64,000 bases of DNA from Enterobacter ludwigii (lineage in GTDB: Bacteria; Pseudomonadota; Gammaproteobacteria; Enterobacterales; Enterobacteriaceae): positions 3,224,001 to 3,288,000 of the forward strand of contig CP083824.1 of assembly GCA_023023105.1 (NCBI GenBank), in the 5' to 3' direction. The position numbers and the translations under genes were made by a program. Every line of letters starts with the position of its first letter. Within the stretch, counting starts at the first letter, position 1. The notes below the pieces were generated by a model. That model was not told the DNA's origin, did not search any database, and was given only the letters and a program-made list of their open reading frames with translations. Of the stretch, positions 9,914 to 21,713 are shown piece by piece.

Positions 9914-11050
9914 TTAATGCGCCGGGTGATGAACGGCGTTAAAACCCAGTTTATGCAGTAGCGTTGCAGCCTTTGCGTCATCGCAAATCACATACAGAGA
10001 GGACCACTCACGGCGCTCAACATAGTTTTTGCGCAGCTTGTCAAACTCACCCGGGATCCCCGCCACCTTACGCAGTAGCGCATCATCGCGGCGCACATCA
10101 TACACCAAATGCACCAACCTTTTCAGCGTCGCCTGATCGAGCGGACCATGCAGCGTAATGCGGCCAAATTCAGGTGCAGGCAGTAAGGTATCCAGCGCGA
10201 CCTGCTGCGGATGCCCAATAAAGGCACTGTAGGCTTCGAAGACCTGAGTCGTGCCGCGCGCTTTCCCCTCGAGGGTGTAACCGGCGATATGCGCAGTACC
10301 CACGTCCACCTTGTTAAGCAGCTCAACGTTGAGATCCGGCTCTGGCTCCCAGACGTCCAGCACCACGCTGAGGTCTTGTCCATCATTCAGACATGTCAGC
10401 AGCGCGGCATTATCCACCACCGGACCGCGGCAGGCATTTATCAGAATAGTGCCAGGTTTCAGACGACGGATCAGGGCTTCGTCGGCAAGATGCAGCGACT
10501 TATACGGCCCTTCTTTAAACAATGGCGTGTGGAAAGTGATCACATCGCACTGTTCAACCAGTTCATCCAGCGGGCGGAAATCCCCTTCCTCACCGTTGTC
10601 TTTGCGCGGAGGGTCGCACAGCAGAGTACGAATACCCAACGCTTCCAGACGTTTTTGCAGGCGTCCGCCCACATTACCCACACCGACAATCCCTACGGTA
10701 CGATCCTGCAGCGCAAAACCGTCACGCTCGGCAAGCATCAGCAGGGAGGAAAAAACGTATTCCACTACAGCAATGGCGTTACAGCCCGGCGCGGCGGAAA
10801 AACCGATCCCCGCCTGCTTAAGCCATTTGTCATCCACATGATCGGTCCCTGCCGTTGCGGTCCCGACGAACTTAATCGCTTTACCGGCGAGCAACGACTC
10901 ATTTACTTTGGTCACCGAGCGCACCATCAGCGCATCTGCATCATCCAGTTCGTTAACCGGGATTGGACGACCAGGGACAGCCTTAACGTTACCCAGGCGG
11001 CTAAACAGCTCACGGGCATAAGGCATATTTTCATCAACGAGGATTTTCAC
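9914..11050 (-). CDS. pdxB: 4-phosphoerythronate dehydrogenase PdxB
   Basis: 378 residues from a GTG start at 11050; the frame is open further upstream but the family begins [15 protein letters not shown]. PdxB oxidises 4-phospho-D-erythronate in the DXP-dependent route to pyridoxal phosphate. It is a D-2-hydroxyacid dehydrogenase with the NAD-binding motif [13 protein letters not shown], the active-site arginine in [11 protein letters not shown] and the histidine in [10 protein letters not shown]; the last ~90 residues are the PdxB-specific dimerisation domain. Divergent from flk. Confidence 0.97.
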   Translation of the reverse strand: MKILVDENMPYARELFSRLGNVKAVPGRPIPVNELDDADALMVRSVTKVNESLLAGKAIKFVGTATAGTDHVDDKWLKQAGIGFSAAPGCNAIAVVEYVFSSLLMLAERDGFALQDRTVGIVGVGNVGGRLQKRLEALGIRTLLCDPPRKDNGEEGDFRPLDELVEQCDVITFHTPLFKEGPYKSLHLADEALIRRLKPGTILINACRGPVVDNAALLTCLNDGQDLSVVLDVWEPEPDLNVELLNKVDVGTAHIAGYTLEGKARGTTQVFEAYSAFIGHPQQVALDTLLPAPEFGRITLHGPLDQATLKRLVHLVYDVRRDDALLRKVAGIPGEFDKLRKNYVERREWSSLYVICDDAKAATLLHKLGFNAVHHPAH

Positions 11051-11163
11051 GTCTGAGTACCTGTTTGAGAGGAAGAAAACCTGCCAAGTGTGCCATAATC
11101 TGGCCGCCAGGCATATACGTATGCCTGGTTTACGCTGAGTTTTGACTTTAAGGATTTTTGACG

Positions 11164-12168
11164 ATGCAGCCCATTTCAGGTACGCCGCCACGCCCTCCGG
11201 GTGAAGGCCCTGTCACGCCGAACGTTGCCGGTGAACAACCGCTATCCACACAACAGCGCACCGTGCTGGAGCGACTGATCACGCGCCTGATTGCGCTGAC
11301 GTCACAGCAAAACGCGGAAGTCTGGGCCGGGGTTAAGCATGATTTAGGTGTCCGGAACGATGCACCGCTGCAGTCGCGCCATTTCCCTGCGGCCGAGCAA
11401 AATCTGAATCAGCGTATTACCGCCGCACAGCAAAATCACACCACCCGGCAGATTGTCTCACAGCTCACCGAGCTGTTAGGCCAGGGTAATAACCGACAGG
11501 CGGTCAGTGATTTCATTCGCCAGCAGTTTGGCCAGACCACCCTGAGTCAGCTGACGCCAGAGCAGTTGAAAACCGTGCTGACGCTACTGCAAACCAATCA
11601 GCTGACCATCCCGCAACCGCAACAGCGTCCGTCAACCGAGCGTCCGCTGCTGCCTGCTGAACACAATACACTGAACCAGATGGTGACCAAATTGGCCGCC
11701 GCCACCGGCGAGTCAACGAAGCTAATCTGGCAGTCGATGCTGGAGCTTTCCGGCGTGAAAGCGGGCGAGCTGATCCCGGCGAAACAGTTTACCCATCTGG
11801 TGACCTGGCTACAGGCCCGTCAGACGCTGAGTGCCCAGAATACCCCTACCCTGCATACGCTCCAGGCGGCACTGAAACAGCCGCTTGAGCCGCATGAGTT
11901 TGAGGTGATTCGGGATTACGCCCAGCAGACCTGGCAGGCCACGCCGCAAACGGTACTGACCACCGCGCAGGTGCAGGATTTGCTGAATCAGATCTTTATC
12001 CGCCGCGCCGAGCGTGAAGGCGGCGTGCCGGAAGTCAGGGATATTCAGCCGATCTACAACCCGCTGTTTGCACCGGTCGTGGAGACCTTCAGAACGCTGT
12101 CTGCCCGTCCGGGGCTGTTGTTTATTGCGCTGATGATTGCGCTGGCGATTTTCTGGCTGGTTGCCTGA
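11164..12168 (+). CDS. flk: Flagella biosynthesis regulator Flk
   Basis: 334 residues from the ATG at 11164, which has AAGGA nine bases upstream; a TTG two codons earlier is too close to that site. The N-terminus is Pro-rich ([15 protein letters not shown]) and the last ~20 residues form one membrane anchor ([17 protein letters not shown]), giving a tail-anchored cytoplasmic protein. Flk in Salmonella and E. coli stops premature export of the anti-sigma factor FlgM during hook assembly. Divergent from pdxB as in E. coli. Confidence 0.93.
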   Translation: MQPISGTPPRPPGEGPVTPNVAGEQPLSTQQRTVLERLITRLIALTSQQNAEVWAGVKHDLGVRNDAPLQSRHFPAAEQNLNQRITAAQQNHTTRQIVSQLTELLGQGNNRQAVSDFIRQQFGQTTLSQLTPEQLKTVLTLLQTNQLTIPQPQQRPSTERPLLPAEHNTLNQMVTKLAAATGESTKLIWQSMLELSGVKAGELIPAKQFTHLVTWLQARQTLSAQNTPTLHTLQAALKQPLEPHEFEVIRDYAQQTWQATPQTVLTTAQVQDLLNQIFIRRAEREGGVPEVRDIQPIYNPLFAPVVETFRTLSARPGLLFIALMIALAIFWLVA

Positions 12169-12174
12169 GGTTTT

Positions 12175-12206
12175 GCCCGGTGGCGCTGCGCTTACCGGGC
12201 CTACAA
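12175..12206 (+). repeat. REP (palindromic unit) element
   Basis: The imperfect palindrome GCCCGGTGGCGCTGCGC followed by TTACCGGGCCTACAA has the classic REP/PU layout of enteric bacteria, seven bases after the flk stop between the convergent flk and yfcJ genes. Confidence 0.8.
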
Positions 12207-12210
12207 CGGC

Positions 12211-13389
12211 TCAAGTCCTGCGAAACGCCACCAGCGTCACAATAATCCCAACCACCGCAGAAACCGCTCCGGCCAGGAACACTGACGGATAGCCAAACGA
12301 AGTGGCTAACAGCCCCGCCAGCGGCCCAGTGACACCGTATGAGATATCCTGAAACGCCGCATAGCCGCCCAATGCTGTACCACGCACCTGCGGGGCAACA
12401 CGCTTCACGACTTCAACGCCGAGCGCCGGGAAGATCAGTGAACAACCGCAACCGGTGAGTGCTGCGCCGATCAGTGCAACAGAAGCGACCGGTGCGTTCC
12501 ACAGTAGCAACAAGCCAACGGTTTCTATCATCAGCGACGCTACCGCCACTTTCACACCGCCAAAACGATCCGGCATCCAGCCGAACAGCACTCGCATCAG
12601 CACAAATGCGCCGCCAAAGGCAGTGAGGGTAAAGCCCGCCATCGCCCAGCCACGACTCATGAAATACAGCGAGACGAACGTACCAATCACCGCAAATCCC
12701 ACGCCCTGCAGTGCCAGACCAAGACCCGGCTGCCATATTTGACCAACCACGCTCCACAGGGAAGGACGCTCCCCTTTATGGGCAGGTACTTTACGGACCG
12801 AACCGTTAAACGCCCACGCCAGGAGCGGTAACAGCATGGTGGTGGCAGCCAGCGCCGCAAATCCAAACTGGCTATTGATCAGCAGTCCAAGCGGTGCGCC
12901 CGCGGCCAGCGCGCCGTAGATGGCCATACCGTTCCAGGACATCACTTTTCCGGAACGCGCAGGCCCCACAAGACCCATACCCCAGGTCAGGGTACCGGTC
13001 AGCAGCTGGCTTTCACCAAAGCCGAGGATTAAACGGCCCAGCACCAGCAGCGCAAATTTATACGCGGCGTCGACCGGCAGGAGAGCAGCCAGCAGCCACG
13101 CACCACCTGCCAGCCCGCAGGCAAACATCCCCTGCAGTGCGGAACGTTTAGCACCGTGCTGATCCGCCAGACGACCGGCGTATCCACGCGTTAATACCGT
13201 GGCTAAAAACTGAATGCCCACGGCAATGCCGACCATGGTGTTGCCATAGCCCAGTTCCTGATGAACGAACAGCGGGATCACCGGCAACGGCAGGCCAACG
13301 GTCATATAGGTCAGAAATACGGCAAAGGCGATGCGGAACAACGAGACGTTCGCTGAAGGGGTTGTTTCTGTTTGAGTTATTGCAGTCAT
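12211..13389 (-). CDS. yfcJ: MFS transporter YfcJ
   Basis: 392 residues with about 12 hydrophobic spans, a member of the major facilitator superfamily (YfcJ/YhhS family). The loop after span 2 carries the MFS signature form [11 protein letters not shown] (about residues 76-86). In E. coli it is an uncharacterised sugar-efflux-type transporter; substrate unknown. Placement between flk and fabB is the conserved one. Confidence 0.92.
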   Translation of the reverse strand: MTAITQTETTPSANVSLFRIAFAVFLTYMTVGLPLPVIPLFVHQELGYGNTMVGIAVGIQFLATVLTRGYAGRLADQHGAKRSALQGMFACGLAGGAWLLAALLPVDAAYKFALLVLGRLILGFGESQLLTGTLTWGMGLVGPARSGKVMSWNGMAIYGALAAGAPLGLLINSQFGFAALAATTMLLPLLAWAFNGSVRKVPAHKGERPSLWSVVGQIWQPGLGLALQGVGFAVIGTFVSLYFMSRGWAMAGFTLTAFGGAFVLMRVLFGWMPDRFGGVKVAVASLMIETVGLLLLWNAPVASVALIGAALTGCGCSLIFPALGVEVVKRVAPQVRGTALGGYAAFQDISYGVTGPLAGLLATSFGYPSVFLAGAVSAVVGIIVTLVAFRRT

Positions 13390-13554
13390 GCTTTACTCCG
13401 AAATGAAGAGTAAGGCGGGGAAATGCCACGCCCCCTCTACCTGATTATCAGGATTAAGGTGCGTTGGTTGACGTTAAACGCTTACGCATTATCGTGAGGA
13501 TAATGTTGAGTGGTGAAGTTTGCCTGTCAGATCAGCCAGTTGTCAATGCATAAT

Positions 13555-13580
13555 AAAAGGGAGCCTTATGGCTCCCTTTC
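13555..13580 (-). terminator. Rho-independent terminator of fabB
   Basis: The minus strand reads AAAGGGAGCC-ATAA-GGCTCCCTTTTATTA, a 10-bp stem with T-rich 3' side, 18 bases behind the fabB stop. Confidence 0.88.
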
Positions 13581-13597
13581 TGAATCAAACATAAAAC

Positions 13598-14815
13598 TTA
13601 TGCTTTCAGCTTGCGCATCACCAGCGTGGCGTTGGTGCCGCCGAAACCGAAGCTGTTGGACATGACGGTGGTCAGCGTCGCGTCCATTGGTTTGGTCACG
13701 ATGTTCAGGCCAGCAGCCTGCTCGTCCATCTCTTCGATGTTGATGCTTGGGGCGATAAAGCCGTTTTCCAGCATCAGCAGAGAGTAGATCGCTTCCTGCA
13801 CGCCAGCCGCACCCAGAGAGTGTCCGGTCATCGCTTTGGTCGCGGAGATTGCCGGGCTGTTGTCGCCGAAGACTTCACGGATTGCACCCAGCTCTTTCAC
13901 GTCGCCTACCGGAGTAGAGGTACCGTGGGAGTTCAGGTAGTCGATTGGGGTATCAACACCGTGCATCGCCATCTTCATGCAGCGTACCGCGCCTTCGCCA
14001 GATGGCGCAACCATGTCAGCGCCATCAGACGTTGCACCGTAGCCCACGATCTCAGCATAGATGTGCGCGCCACGTGCCAGCGCATGTTCCAGCTCTTCAA
14101 CCACAACCATACCGCCGCCGCCAGCGATAACGAAACCGTCACGGTGCGCATCATAGGTACGAGATGCTTTATCCGGGGTTTCATTGTACTTGGTGGACAG
14201 TGCGCCCATCGCGTCGAATTCACAGGCCATTTCCCAGCCCAGCTCTTCGCCGCCGCCAGCAAATACGATGTCCTGTTTACCCAGCTGGATCTGCTCAACA
14301 GCATTACCGATGCAGTGTGCAGACGTCGCACACGCGGAGCTGATGGAGTAGTTCACACCGTGAATTTTGAATGGAGTCGCCAGGCACGCGGAAACCGCGG
14401 AACCCATGGCTTTAGTTACCACGTACGGACCTACCGCTTTCAGACCACGCGGGCTGCGCATTGCGTCAGCACCGAATACCTGCGCTTTTGATGAGCCGCC
14501 GGAACCGGCAATCAGACCCACGCGCGGGTTGTTCTGATAAACCTCTTCACTCAGGCCGGAATCTTTGATCGCTTCCTGCATGGAGAGATAAGCATAAATA
14601 GAGGCATCGTTCATGAAACGAACCACTTTGCGGTCAATCAAACCGGTGGTGTCCAGTTTGACGTTACCCCATACGTGGCTGCGCATACCTGAATCTTTAA
14701 ACTCTTCAGAGAAAGTGATCCCGGAGCGTCCTTCACGCAGAGATGCCAGGACTTCCTGCTGGTTATTACCGATGCTGGAGACAATGCCCAGGCCAGTAAT
14801 CACTGCACGTTTCAT
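13598..14815 (-). CDS. fabB: 3-oxoacyl-ACP synthase I FabB
   Basis: 405 residues (406 in E. coli). FabB condenses acyl-ACP with malonyl-ACP and is needed for elongating cis-unsaturated chains. The thiolase-fold catalytic triad is visible: Cys in [11 protein letters not shown] (about 162), His in HGTSTPVGD and His in GHSLGAAG. Divergent from mnmC; a FabR palindrome lies at 14863-14880, and FabR and FadR control of fabB is established in E. coli. Confidence 0.98.
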   Translation of the reverse strand: MKRAVITGLGIVSSIGNNQQEVLASLREGRSGITFSEEFKDSGMRSHVWGNVKLDTTGLIDRKVVRFMNDASIYAYLSMQEAIKDSGLSEEVYQNNPRVGLIAGSGGSSKAQVFGADAMRSPRGLKAVGPYVVTKAMGSAVSACLATPFKIHGVNYSISSACATSAHCIGNAVEQIQLGKQDIVFAGGGEELGWEMACEFDAMGALSTKYNETPDKASRTYDAHRDGFVIAGGGGMVVVEELEHALARGAHIYAEIVGYGATSDGADMVAPSGEGAVRCMKMAMHGVDTPIDYLNSHGTSTPVGDVKELGAIREVFGDNSPAISATKAMTGHSLGAAGVQEAIYSLLMLENGFIAPSINIEEMDEQAAGLNIVTKPMDATLTTVMSNSFGFGGTNATLVMRKLKA

Positions 14816-14862
14816 TCAATACCTCTGTAAGTCGCACTATAGTAAGTTTCGAGTCGCACAAT

Positions 14863-14880
14863 AGCGTACACTTGTACGCC
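14863..14880 (-). promoter_or_regulatory. FabR operator upstream of fabB
   Basis: AGCGTACA-CT-TGTACGCC is a near-perfect palindrome identical in form to the FabR sites of fabA and fabB. It lies 48 bases upstream of the fabB start. FabR represses fabB according to the ratio of unsaturated to saturated acyl thioesters. Confidence 0.85.
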
Positions 14881-14973
14881 GAACAAGTCCGATCAGCCAT
14901 TTTCTGCGGAAATTTGCACCGATGGGCTCACATCGTTAAGATCGTGCCACTGCCTGTCAGACGAGTAACTTAC

Positions 14974-16971
14974 GTGAAACAAAATGCTATACAACCCGCC
15001 AACCTCGAATTCAACGCTGAGGGTACACCTGTTTCCCGAGATTTTGATGACGTCTATTTTTCTAATGATAACGGACTGGAAGAAACCCGCTATGTTTTCC
15101 TCGACGGAAACCAGCTCAGCATTCGCTTCCCTGTACATCCGCGGAATCTGTTCGTGGTCGCCGAGAGCGGCTTCGGTACCGGGCTGAATTTTCTGACCCT
15201 CTGGCAGGCGTTCGATCAGTTTCACGCTGCACACCCTGAGGCTACGCTACAAAGATTACATTTCATCAGTTTCGAAAAATTCCCGCTCACGGCGCACGAT
15301 CTGCGGCTCGCCCATCAGCACTGGCCAGAACTTGCACCGTGGGCAGAGCAGCTTCAGGCGCAGTGGCCGCCTCATATTGGGGGCTGTCACCGTTTACTGT
15401 TGGACGGCGGACGCATCACACTGGATCTGTGGCTTGGCGACATCAATGAACTGACCGATAAGCTCGATGATTCGATGAATCAGAAGGTAGATGCATGGTT
15501 CCTGGACGGCTTTGCGCCTGCCAAAAACCCGGATATGTGGAGTCAGCATCTGTTCACCGCGATGGCGCGGCTGGCGCGCCCGGGTGCAACGCTCGCTACC
15601 TTTACCTCGGCAGGATTTGTCCGCCGGGGGTTGCAGGAAGCGGGCTTTACCATGCAGAAGACCAAAGGTTTTGGCCGCAAGCGCGACATGCTGGTCGGCA
15701 GGATGGATCAGACGCTGGACATTCCCGCTCAGGCGCCCTGGTTTGCACGCCGCGCCAGCGCATCGCGCGAAGTGGCGATAGTCGGCGGAGGGATCGCCAG
15801 CGCCCTGCTTTCTCTCGCCCTTCTCCACCGGGGCTGGCAGGTGACACTCTACTGTGCTGACGAGACGCCAGCAAGGGGGGCTTCCGGCAACCGTCAGGGG
15901 GCGCTCTATCCCCTTTTAAGCGCTCACGATCCCGCACTGAGTCAGTTTTTCCCGGCAGCCTTTATCTTCGCTCGTCATCTGTATGACGCCCTGCCAGTGG
16001 CATTCGACCATGACTGGTGCGGCGTGACCCAGCTCGGCTGGGATGAAAAGAGCCAGCAAAAAATCACGCAGATGCTGTCGCTGGATCTGCCTGACGAAAT
16101 TGCCCGCGCGGTAAGTACGCAAGAGGTGGCAGACACCGCTGGCGTGGACACCGGCTGTGGAGGCATTCAGTATCCGCTCGGCGGCTGGCTGTGCCCGGCG
16201 GAACTGACCGCGGCGGTCATTGCTCTGGCACAATCGCGCGGACTGACGGCACATTATGCTCACAAGGTTGAATCGCTGAGCCGCACAGATCGCTGGAATC
16301 TCCGTTTTGCCGATGGTAAAGAGGCGAGCCATGCCAGCGTTGTGCTGGCAAACGGGCATCACATCAGCCAGTTTATCCAGACAGAGACGTTGCCGGTTTA
16401 TCCGGTCGGCGGCCAGGTGAGCCATATCCCGACCGCGCCCGAACTGAGCAAGCTGCGTCAGGTGCTGTGCTATGACGGCTATCTGACGCCGCAAAACCCG
16501 TCTAACGGCCATCACTGCATCGGCGCCAGCTACCATCGTGGCGAAATGGATATGCACTACAGCGATGCGGACCAACAGCAAAACCGCCAGCGACTGATTG
16601 ACTGTTTCCCGGATGCTGCGTGGGCGAAAGAGGTTGACATCAGCGAGGGGGAAGCGCGCTGCGGCGTGCGCTGCGCCACCCGCGACCATCTGCCTATGGC
16701 GGGTAACGTACCGGACTATGAAGCAACACTGGAGGCTTATCAGGATCTTGCGGAAAACAAAGATACTGCAGTGAGTGCACCGGTGTATCCGGACCTGTTT
16801 ATGCTGGGTGGGCTAGGCTCGCGGGGATTATGTTCAGCGCCATTGCTGGCTGAAGTACTGGCCGCGCAAATGAGCGAAGAGCCGATTCCGCTGGACAGGG
16901 TTACGCTTGCAGGGCTTAATCCAAACCGACTGTGGGTACGGAAACTGCTGAAGGGGAAAAAGGTTAAGTAG
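14974..16971 (+). CDS. mnmC: Bifunctional tRNA 5-methylaminomethyl-2-thiouridine synthesis protein MnmC
   Basis: 665 residues from a GTG at 14974 ([17 protein letters not shown], matching the family start); 34 upstream codons in frame cross the fabB control region and are rejected. The N-terminal ~240 residues are the SAM-dependent methyltransferase MnmD ([14 protein letters not shown]); the C-terminal part is the FAD oxidoreductase ([15 protein letters not shown]). The two domains convert cmnm5U34 via nm5U to mnm5U in the tRNA wobble position. No operon partner. Confidence 0.97.
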   Translation: MKQNAIQPANLEFNAEGTPVSRDFDDVYFSNDNGLEETRYVFLDGNQLSIRFPVHPRNLFVVAESGFGTGLNFLTLWQAFDQFHAAHPEATLQRLHFISFEKFPLTAHDLRLAHQHWPELAPWAEQLQAQWPPHIGGCHRLLLDGGRITLDLWLGDINELTDKLDDSMNQKVDAWFLDGFAPAKNPDMWSQHLFTAMARLARPGATLATFTSAGFVRRGLQEAGFTMQKTKGFGRKRDMLVGRMDQTLDIPAQAPWFARRASASREVAIVGGGIASALLSLALLHRGWQVTLYCADETPARGASGNRQGALYPLLSAHDPALSQFFPAAFIFARHLYDALPVAFDHDWCGVTQLGWDEKSQQKITQMLSLDLPDEIARAVSTQEVADTAGVDTGCGGIQYPLGGWLCPAELTAAVIALAQSRGLTAHYAHKVESLSRTDRWNLRFADGKEASHASVVLANGHHISQFIQTETLPVYPVGGQVSHIPTAPELSKLRQVLCYDGYLTPQNPSNGHHCIGASYHRGEMDMHYSDADQQQNRQRLIDCFPDAAWAKEVDISEGEARCGVRCATRDHLPMAGNVPDYEATLEAYQDLAENKDTAVSAPVYPDLFMLGGLGSRGLCSAPLLAEVLAAQMSEEPIPLDRVTLAGLNPNRLWVRKLLKGKKVK

Positions 16972-16983
16972 GCTGTGGTCTGG

Positions 16984-17008
16984 AGCCCTCTCCCTGCGGG
17001 AGAGGGCT
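16984..17008. terminator. Hairpin between convergent mnmC and yfcL
   Basis: A strong GC stem AGCCCTCTCCC / GGGAGAGGGCT with a three-base loop between two convergent genes. The weak A/T tracts on each side allow it to serve both strands. Confidence 0.65.
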
Positions 17009-17016
17009 GAAAACAA

Positions 17017-17295
17017 TTACTTCGCTTTCGCCTGCTGGAACAAATTGTCCCACATACCCAGCACCAGTGACTGATCGCGCGGAGAGAGTTCTCCTGCCTG
17101 AATAGCTTTCTCCAGGCTGCGGGTCACTTCATCATGAACGGCCTCGGCAGTGTGATCGTCCCCGGCCTCCAGCTCAGCAACGGCTAACGTCAGGTGACCA
17201 CGCAGATAACCGCTGGCGAACAGCTCATCATCACTGGCGTGTTCCACCATGTCATCAATTAACGCCAGAATGCGTGATTCAAATTCTGCGATCAT
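17017..17295 (-). CDS. yfcL: YfcL family protein
   Basis: 92 residues, matching E. coli YfcL, an acidic mostly helical protein of unknown function ([16 protein letters not shown]...). It starts 13 bases after the epmC stop and is the last gene of the aroC-mepA-yfcA-epmC-yfcL series. Function unknown; identification by sequence form and position. Confidence 0.9.
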   Translation of the reverse strand: MIAEFESRILALIDDMVEHASDDELFASGYLRGHLTLAVAELEAGDDHTAEAVHDEVTRSLEKAIQAGELSPRDQSLVLGMWDNLFQQAKAK

Positions 17296-17308
17296 CTTCT
17301 TTCCTCAG

Positions 17309-17854
17309 TTAAAGATCTTCCGGCCAGGGGAAGCATTCCGCCGCGATCGCCGGCGTGTGGTAATAATTCTGTAAAGCCTCGATCAGACGCGCCGGACGTT
17401 CCGGAATGCCTTTCTCAAGATATTCCATCACCTGCGCATGAACGCGGCGCTGGAACACGATACGGTCTGGCTCGAAGTCGCCTTCGAGGTTGTCACAGCT
17501 CACGTTGAACGGGAAACCCGCCGCGATGCAGAATAACCATTCCAGCGCCTGCGGTTTAACCTCAACATCTTCAAACTGCCCCTGCGTTGCGGCGTCACGT
17601 CCGTCCGGGCAGTACCAGTAGCCGAAGTCCACCAGCTCGCGACGCGCTTTTCCGGCGATGCACCAGTGCGAAATCTCGTGCAACCCGCTGGCGTAAAAAC
17701 CGTGAGCAAAGACGATGCGGTTATACGGCACGTCAGCATCTGCGGGAAGATAGATCGGTTCGTCGTCGCCTTTAATCAGACGGGTATTAAAATCGTCAGC
17801 AAAACAGCCGTCAAAAATCTCAATCAGCTGTTCGTATTTATGCGTACTGTTCAT
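17309..17854 (-). CDS. epmC: Elongation factor P hydroxylase EpmC
   Basis: 181 residues (YfcM). EpmC hydroxylates the beta-lysylated lysine of elongation factor P, the last step of EF-P maturation. The metal-binding site is suggested by FYASGLHEISHWC (about residues 53-65), an HExxH-like arrangement. Its start overlaps the end of yfcA by four bases (ATGA), so the pair is translationally coupled. Confidence 0.94.
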   Translation of the reverse strand: MNSTHKYEQLIEIFDGCFADDFNTRLIKGDDEPIYLPADADVPYNRIVFAHGFYASGLHEISHWCIAGKARRELVDFGYWYCPDGRDAATQGQFEDVEVKPQALEWLFCIAAGFPFNVSCDNLEGDFEPDRIVFQRRVHAQVMEYLEKGIPERPARLIEALQNYYHTPAIAAECFPWPEDL

Positions 17855-18663
17855 GAGTGCATCCCCAACCAGGTGAGGATCTCCTGTCCATGGCTGTCAT
17901 AAAGAAGTTTGGCGCTCATTACCGCCGAGACGATAACAATCATTGGGCGGATAAGTTTTTGTCCTTTGCTTAACACCAGACGCGAGCCTGCACGCGCGCC
18001 CAGGAACTGCCCCGCCATCATCACAAACCCGGTTGCCCAGATAACCTTGCCCCCGATGATAAACAGCAACAGGCCACCAAGGTTTGAGGTCGCGTTGAGC
18101 ACTTTGGCATGGGCAGTGGATTTGGCAAGGTTAAACCCAGCTAGCGTCACGAACGCCAGCGCATAAAATGAACCGGCGCCCGGGCCGAAGAAACCGTCGT
18201 AAAAACCCACACAGCCACCGGCAATCAGAGCAAATGGCAGACCGTGCAGACGACGCTGGCGATCTTCTTCACCGAGTTTTGGCATCAGCAAGAAGTAAAG
18301 CCCGATGCAGATGACCAGAATCGGCAGGATCTGGCGCAAAATATCGGACTGCACGTGCTGGACCAGCAGCGCGCCCGACGTCGAGCCGATAAAGGTCATC
18401 AGGATATTGAGCTTCTGATCGGCAAGGCTCACCACCTTACGGCGGATAAAATAGAGCGATGCCGAGAGTGAACCGCCGCAAGCCTGCAGCTTATTCGTGG
18501 CCAGAGCCTGAGCCGGGCTCATGCCCGCCGCCAGTAGCGCGGGTACGGTTAACAGCCCGCCGCCGCCCGCAAGAGCATCGATAAAACCGGCCAGCATGGC
18601 CACAAAGAACAACACCACCAGCAGCAGCGGCGACACCATAAACAGATCGACGAAATTATCCAT
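17851..18663 (-). CDS. yfcA: TSUP-family membrane transporter YfcA
   Basis: 270 residues with about eight hydrophobic spans; the N-terminal AGFIDALAGGGGLLTVPALLAAG (shown in part in this family) and the internal repeat around GFYDGFFGPGAGSF are the two signatures of the TauE/SafE sulfite-exporter family. It likely moves a sulfur-containing organic anion; substrate unknown. Its start overlaps the mepA stop by one base and its end overlaps epmC by four, showing a tight operon. Confidence 0.94.
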   Translation of the reverse strand: MDNFVDLFMVSPLLLVVLFFVAMLAGFIDALAGGGGLLTVPALLAAGMSPAQALATNKLQACGGSLSASLYFIRRKVVSLADQKLNILMTFIGSTSGALLVQHVQSDILRQILPILVICIGLYFLLMPKLGEEDRQRRLHGLPFALIAGGCVGFYDGFFGPGAGSFYALAFVTLAGFNLAKSTAHAKVLNATSNLGGLLLFIIGGKVIWATGFVMMAGQFLGARAGSRLVLSKGQKLIRPMIVIVSAVMSAKLLYDSHGQEILTWLGMHS

Positions 18664-19487
18664 TAAAGTACATGCTCATCCAGTAGCGCCTGGCAGGAAG
18701 GCGGCAACGGAGGCGGTGTCTTCTTCTCAGGCTTAGAGGTTCCAGGTTTGGCTGGCTCAAACCAGCTTTGCAGTTCATATCCGCAGCCATCGCCCGACGG
18801 CGGTAGCGGCTGATCTTCACATTCCAGGCTGTTCGCCGGGCAGCGCAGACGCACGTGCATGTGCGCACGGTGCTGGAACCACGGGCGGACTTTGCGCAGC
18901 CAGTCGCGATCGGTTCCGGCATCCAGGCAGAGCTGCTGTTTGATAGCCGGGTTGACGAAAATCCGCGTGACGTCGTTATCTTTTGCCGCCAGCTTGATCA
19001 TGCTGGATACGTCCCGCGTCCACAGTGACGGCACAACGCGCTTGCCGTCGCTCGCCACCAGATCCAGCGCCTGCGGTTTCAGCAGTTGGGCGGAGGTCCA
19101 GCGCGTTTTCGGCAGCTGCAGGAAGATATCGACGTCCAGCCCTGTCTGGTGACTGGCGTGCCCACTGTTAAAACGACCGCCGGCAGGCATCCCCATATCG
19201 CCAATCAGCATCGTGCCCAATCCCAGGTTATGCACCTGGTTTCCCAGACGCTGGATGAACAACACCAGATCCGGGTGACCGAAATAACGACGCTGATCGG
19301 TACGCATCACCTGGTAGGTATCGGACTGCAGCGGAAGCTCCTGGGCACCGACGATACAGCCGTTCGAAAAGGCACCAATGGACTGCGCGCTCCCCGCCAC
19401 CGGGTGGGTGATTTTTTGCCATGGCGTCGCGGCCAGACTGGCTCCGCTGGCGAGCAGCGCCAGCAGAGCAATTGCGGTCTTTTTCAT
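18663..19487 (-). CDS. mepA: Penicillin-insensitive murein DD-endopeptidase MepA
   Basis: 274 residues from [17 protein letters not shown]; a longer upstream frame overlaps aroC and is rejected. A signal peptide (cleavage after SLA) sends it to the periplasm, where this LAS-family zinc enzyme cuts D-Ala-mDAP cross-links in peptidoglycan. Zinc ligands are visible in [15 protein letters not shown] and in the later [11 protein letters not shown]. It starts two bases before the aroC stop codon and is co-transcribed with aroC. Confidence 0.97.
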   Translation of the reverse strand: MKKTAIALLALLASGASLAATPWQKITHPVAGSAQSIGAFSNGCIVGAQELPLQSDTYQVMRTDQRRYFGHPDLVLFIQRLGNQVHNLGLGTMLIGDMGMPAGGRFNSGHASHQTGLDVDIFLQLPKTRWTSAQLLKPQALDLVASDGKRVVPSLWTRDVSSMIKLAAKDNDVTRIFVNPAIKQQLCLDAGTDRDWLRKVRPWFQHRAHMHVRLRCPANSLECEDQPLPPSGDGCGYELQSWFEPAKPGTSKPEKKTPPPLPPSCQALLDEHVL

Positions 19488-19489
19488 GT

Positions 19490-20575
19490 TTACCAGCGTG
19501 GAATGGTGGTCGTCACATCCGCATTCTGCGCGCGCTGGCGCAGGAAGTGATCCATCAGCACGATAGCCAGCATCGCCTCGGCGATCGGCACCGCGCGGAT
19601 CCCCACGCACGGATCGTGACGTCCTTTGGTGATCATCTCAACTTCTTCGCCATCGCGGTTAATCGTATGGCCCGGCACGGTGATGCTGGAGGTCGGCTTC
19701 AGTGCGATGTTGGCAACAATCTGCTGCCCGCTGCTGATCCCACCGAGAATGCCACCCGCATGGTTGCTCTGGAAACCAGCTTTCGTAATTTCGTCGCGGT
19801 TCTGACTGCCACGAAGCTGAACCACGTCAAAACCGTCGCCAATCTCTACACCCTTAACCGCGTTAATGCTCATCAGCGCGTGGGCGATGTCGGCGTCGAG
19901 ACGGTCAAATACCGGCTCACCCCAGCCAGCCGGGACGCCGTCCGCCACCACGGTGACTTTCGCTCCAATGGAGTCGCCCTCTTTTTTCAGGCCGCGCATC
20001 AGTTCGTCCAGCGCCTCCAGCTTGTCGGCATCAGCACAGAAGAACGGGTTCTGTTCAACCTGCTCCCAGTCCTTGATGGCCAGCGGAATGTCGCCCATCT
20101 GGGTCAGACAGCCACGGATCACAATGCCAAACTTCTGCTGCAGGTATTTCTTGGCAATCGCCCCTGCGGCCACGCGCATCGCGGTTTCACGCGCGGAAGA
20201 ACGTCCACCGCCGCGATAGTCACGGAAGCCGTATTTTTGCTCGTAGGTGTAGTCGGCATGGCCTGGGCGGAACACGTCCTTGATAGCACCGTAGTCCTGA
20301 GAACGCTGATCGGTGTTTTCGATCAGCAGACCAATGCTGGTCCCGGTGGTACGGCCTTCAAAGACGCCGGAGAGAATTTTAACCAGGTCCGGCTCGCGAC
20401 GCTGCGTGGTGTAGCGAGAAGTGCCCGGACGACGACGGTCGAGGTCGTGCTGTAAATCGGCTTCGGTCAGTTCGATGCCTGGCGGGACGCCGTCAACGAT
20501 ACAACCCAATGCCAGCCCGTGCGATTCACCAAAAGTGGTCACACGGAATAACTGTCCAATACTGTTTCCTGCCAT
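19490..20575 (-). CDS. aroC: Chorismate synthase AroC
   Basis: 361 residues from [20 protein letters not shown]; the second of two adjacent Met codons is used in E. coli. AroC converts EPSP to chorismate with reduced FMN, the last step of the shikimate pathway. Family signatures [14 protein letters not shown] near the start, [16 protein letters not shown], and [15 protein letters not shown] are present. First gene of the aroC-mepA-yfcA-epmC-yfcL run, about 60 bases behind prmB. Confidence 0.98.
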   Translation of the reverse strand: MAGNSIGQLFRVTTFGESHGLALGCIVDGVPPGIELTEADLQHDLDRRRPGTSRYTTQRREPDLVKILSGVFEGRTTGTSIGLLIENTDQRSQDYGAIKDVFRPGHADYTYEQKYGFRDYRGGGRSSARETAMRVAAGAIAKKYLQQKFGIVIRGCLTQMGDIPLAIKDWEQVEQNPFFCADADKLEALDELMRGLKKEGDSIGAKVTVVADGVPAGWGEPVFDRLDADIAHALMSINAVKGVEIGDGFDVVQLRGSQNRDEITKAGFQSNHAGGILGGISSGQQIVANIALKPTSSITVPGHTINRDGEEVEMITKGRHDPCVGIRAVPIAEAMLAIVLMDHFLRQRAQNADVTTTIPRW

Positions 20576-20635
20576 CACGGCTCCGATGTTGTTGTTTGTG
20601 TTTGAGCGTTGTGAAACGGGCCGAAGCCCGCTGGA

Positions 20636-21568
20636 TTAATCTTTATAGATACTGAAGTGTTCACGCGCGTCGAGCAGCTGCGCTTTGGTCAGCATAAAGA
20701 CGCCGTCACCGCCGTTGTCGAACTCAAGCCAGGTGAACGGCACATCCGGGTACTGCTCTATCAGATGTACCATGCTGTTGCCTACTTCACAAATCAGAAC
20801 ACCGTCGTCGGTCAGATAATCCGGCGCGCAGGCCAGGATGCGACGCGTCAGCTTCAGGCCGTCAGAGCCTGACGCCAGACCCAGCTCCGGCTCATGGCGA
20901 TATTCGTTCGGCAGATCGGACATGTCTTCCGCATCAACGTACGGCGGGTTAGTGACGATGAGATCGTATTGCAACGTTGGCAGGTCGCGGAACAGATCGG
21001 AGCGAATTGGCGTAACGTGGTGAATCAAACCATGTTCTTCAATGTTGTGCTCGGTGACAGCCAGCGCGTCGGTGGAGATATCCACTGCGTCCACTTCCGC
21101 TTCCGGGAAAGCATACGCGCAGGCGATGGCGATGCAGCCACTGCCGGTACACATATCCAGAATGTGTTGCGGCTGATGGCCGATCAGACCTTCAAAGTGG
21201 TTATTAATCAGCTCGCCAATTGGCGAGCGCGGCACCAGCACGCGCTCATCGACATAAAACTCGTGGCCGCAGAACCAGGCTTTGTTAGTCAGGTAGGCGA
21301 CCGGAATACGCTCGTTCACGCGGCGGATCACACGTTCAACAATGCGGTGTTTTTCGCTTGAGGTCAGGCGCGCGGTACGCATGTCTTCAGGAATATCCAG
21401 CGGCAGATAGAGAGACGGCAGCACCAGCTGAACAGCCTCATCCCACGGGTTATCGGTACCGTGACCGTACCAGATATTGGCGGCACTGAAGCGGCTAACC
21501 GACCAGCGCAACATGTCCTGTATGGTATGCAGCTCGTTTACTGCTTCATCGACAAAAATTTTATCCAC
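20636..21568 (-). CDS. prmB: 50S ribosomal protein uL3 glutamine methyltransferase PrmB
   Basis: 310 residues. PrmB methylates Gln150 of ribosomal protein L3 during 50S assembly. The SAM site is [14 protein letters not shown] and the substrate-glutamine motif is [12 protein letters not shown] (about residues 205-216). The N-terminal ~100 residues are the helical substrate-recognition domain. Divergent from smrB, upstream of aroC, as in E. coli. Confidence 0.97.
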   Translation of the reverse strand: MDKIFVDEAVNELHTIQDMLRWSVSRFSAANIWYGHGTDNPWDEAVQLVLPSLYLPLDIPEDMRTARLTSSEKHRIVERVIRRVNERIPVAYLTNKAWFCGHEFYVDERVLVPRSPIGELINNHFEGLIGHQPQHILDMCTGSGCIAIACAYAFPEAEVDAVDISTDALAVTEHNIEEHGLIHHVTPIRSDLFRDLPTLQYDLIVTNPPYVDAEDMSDLPNEYRHEPELGLASGSDGLKLTRRILACAPDYLTDDGVLICEVGNSMVHLIEQYPDVPFTWLEFDNGGDGVFMLTKAQLLDAREHFSIYKD

Positions 21569-21713
21569 TCTTTCCTCCAGGGCATGCTCGCATAATTTTC
21601 GGCGGCTAGTTTGCCATGAAGACGGCGATAAATCAGCAATGACGCGTGCCGCTTGAGGTTAAAAAATGCGTTTAGTCGGTTACACTATCGGAAATACGAG
21701 ATGAGAATGACAA

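Noticed and set aside
15916..16689. 257-codon open frame on the minus strand
   Set aside because: Entirely inside mnmC on the opposite strand; no independent support.
19421..20455. 344-codon open frame on the plus strand
   Set aside because: Antisense to aroC and mepA; no ribosome-binding site and a composition typical of a reverse-complement shadow.
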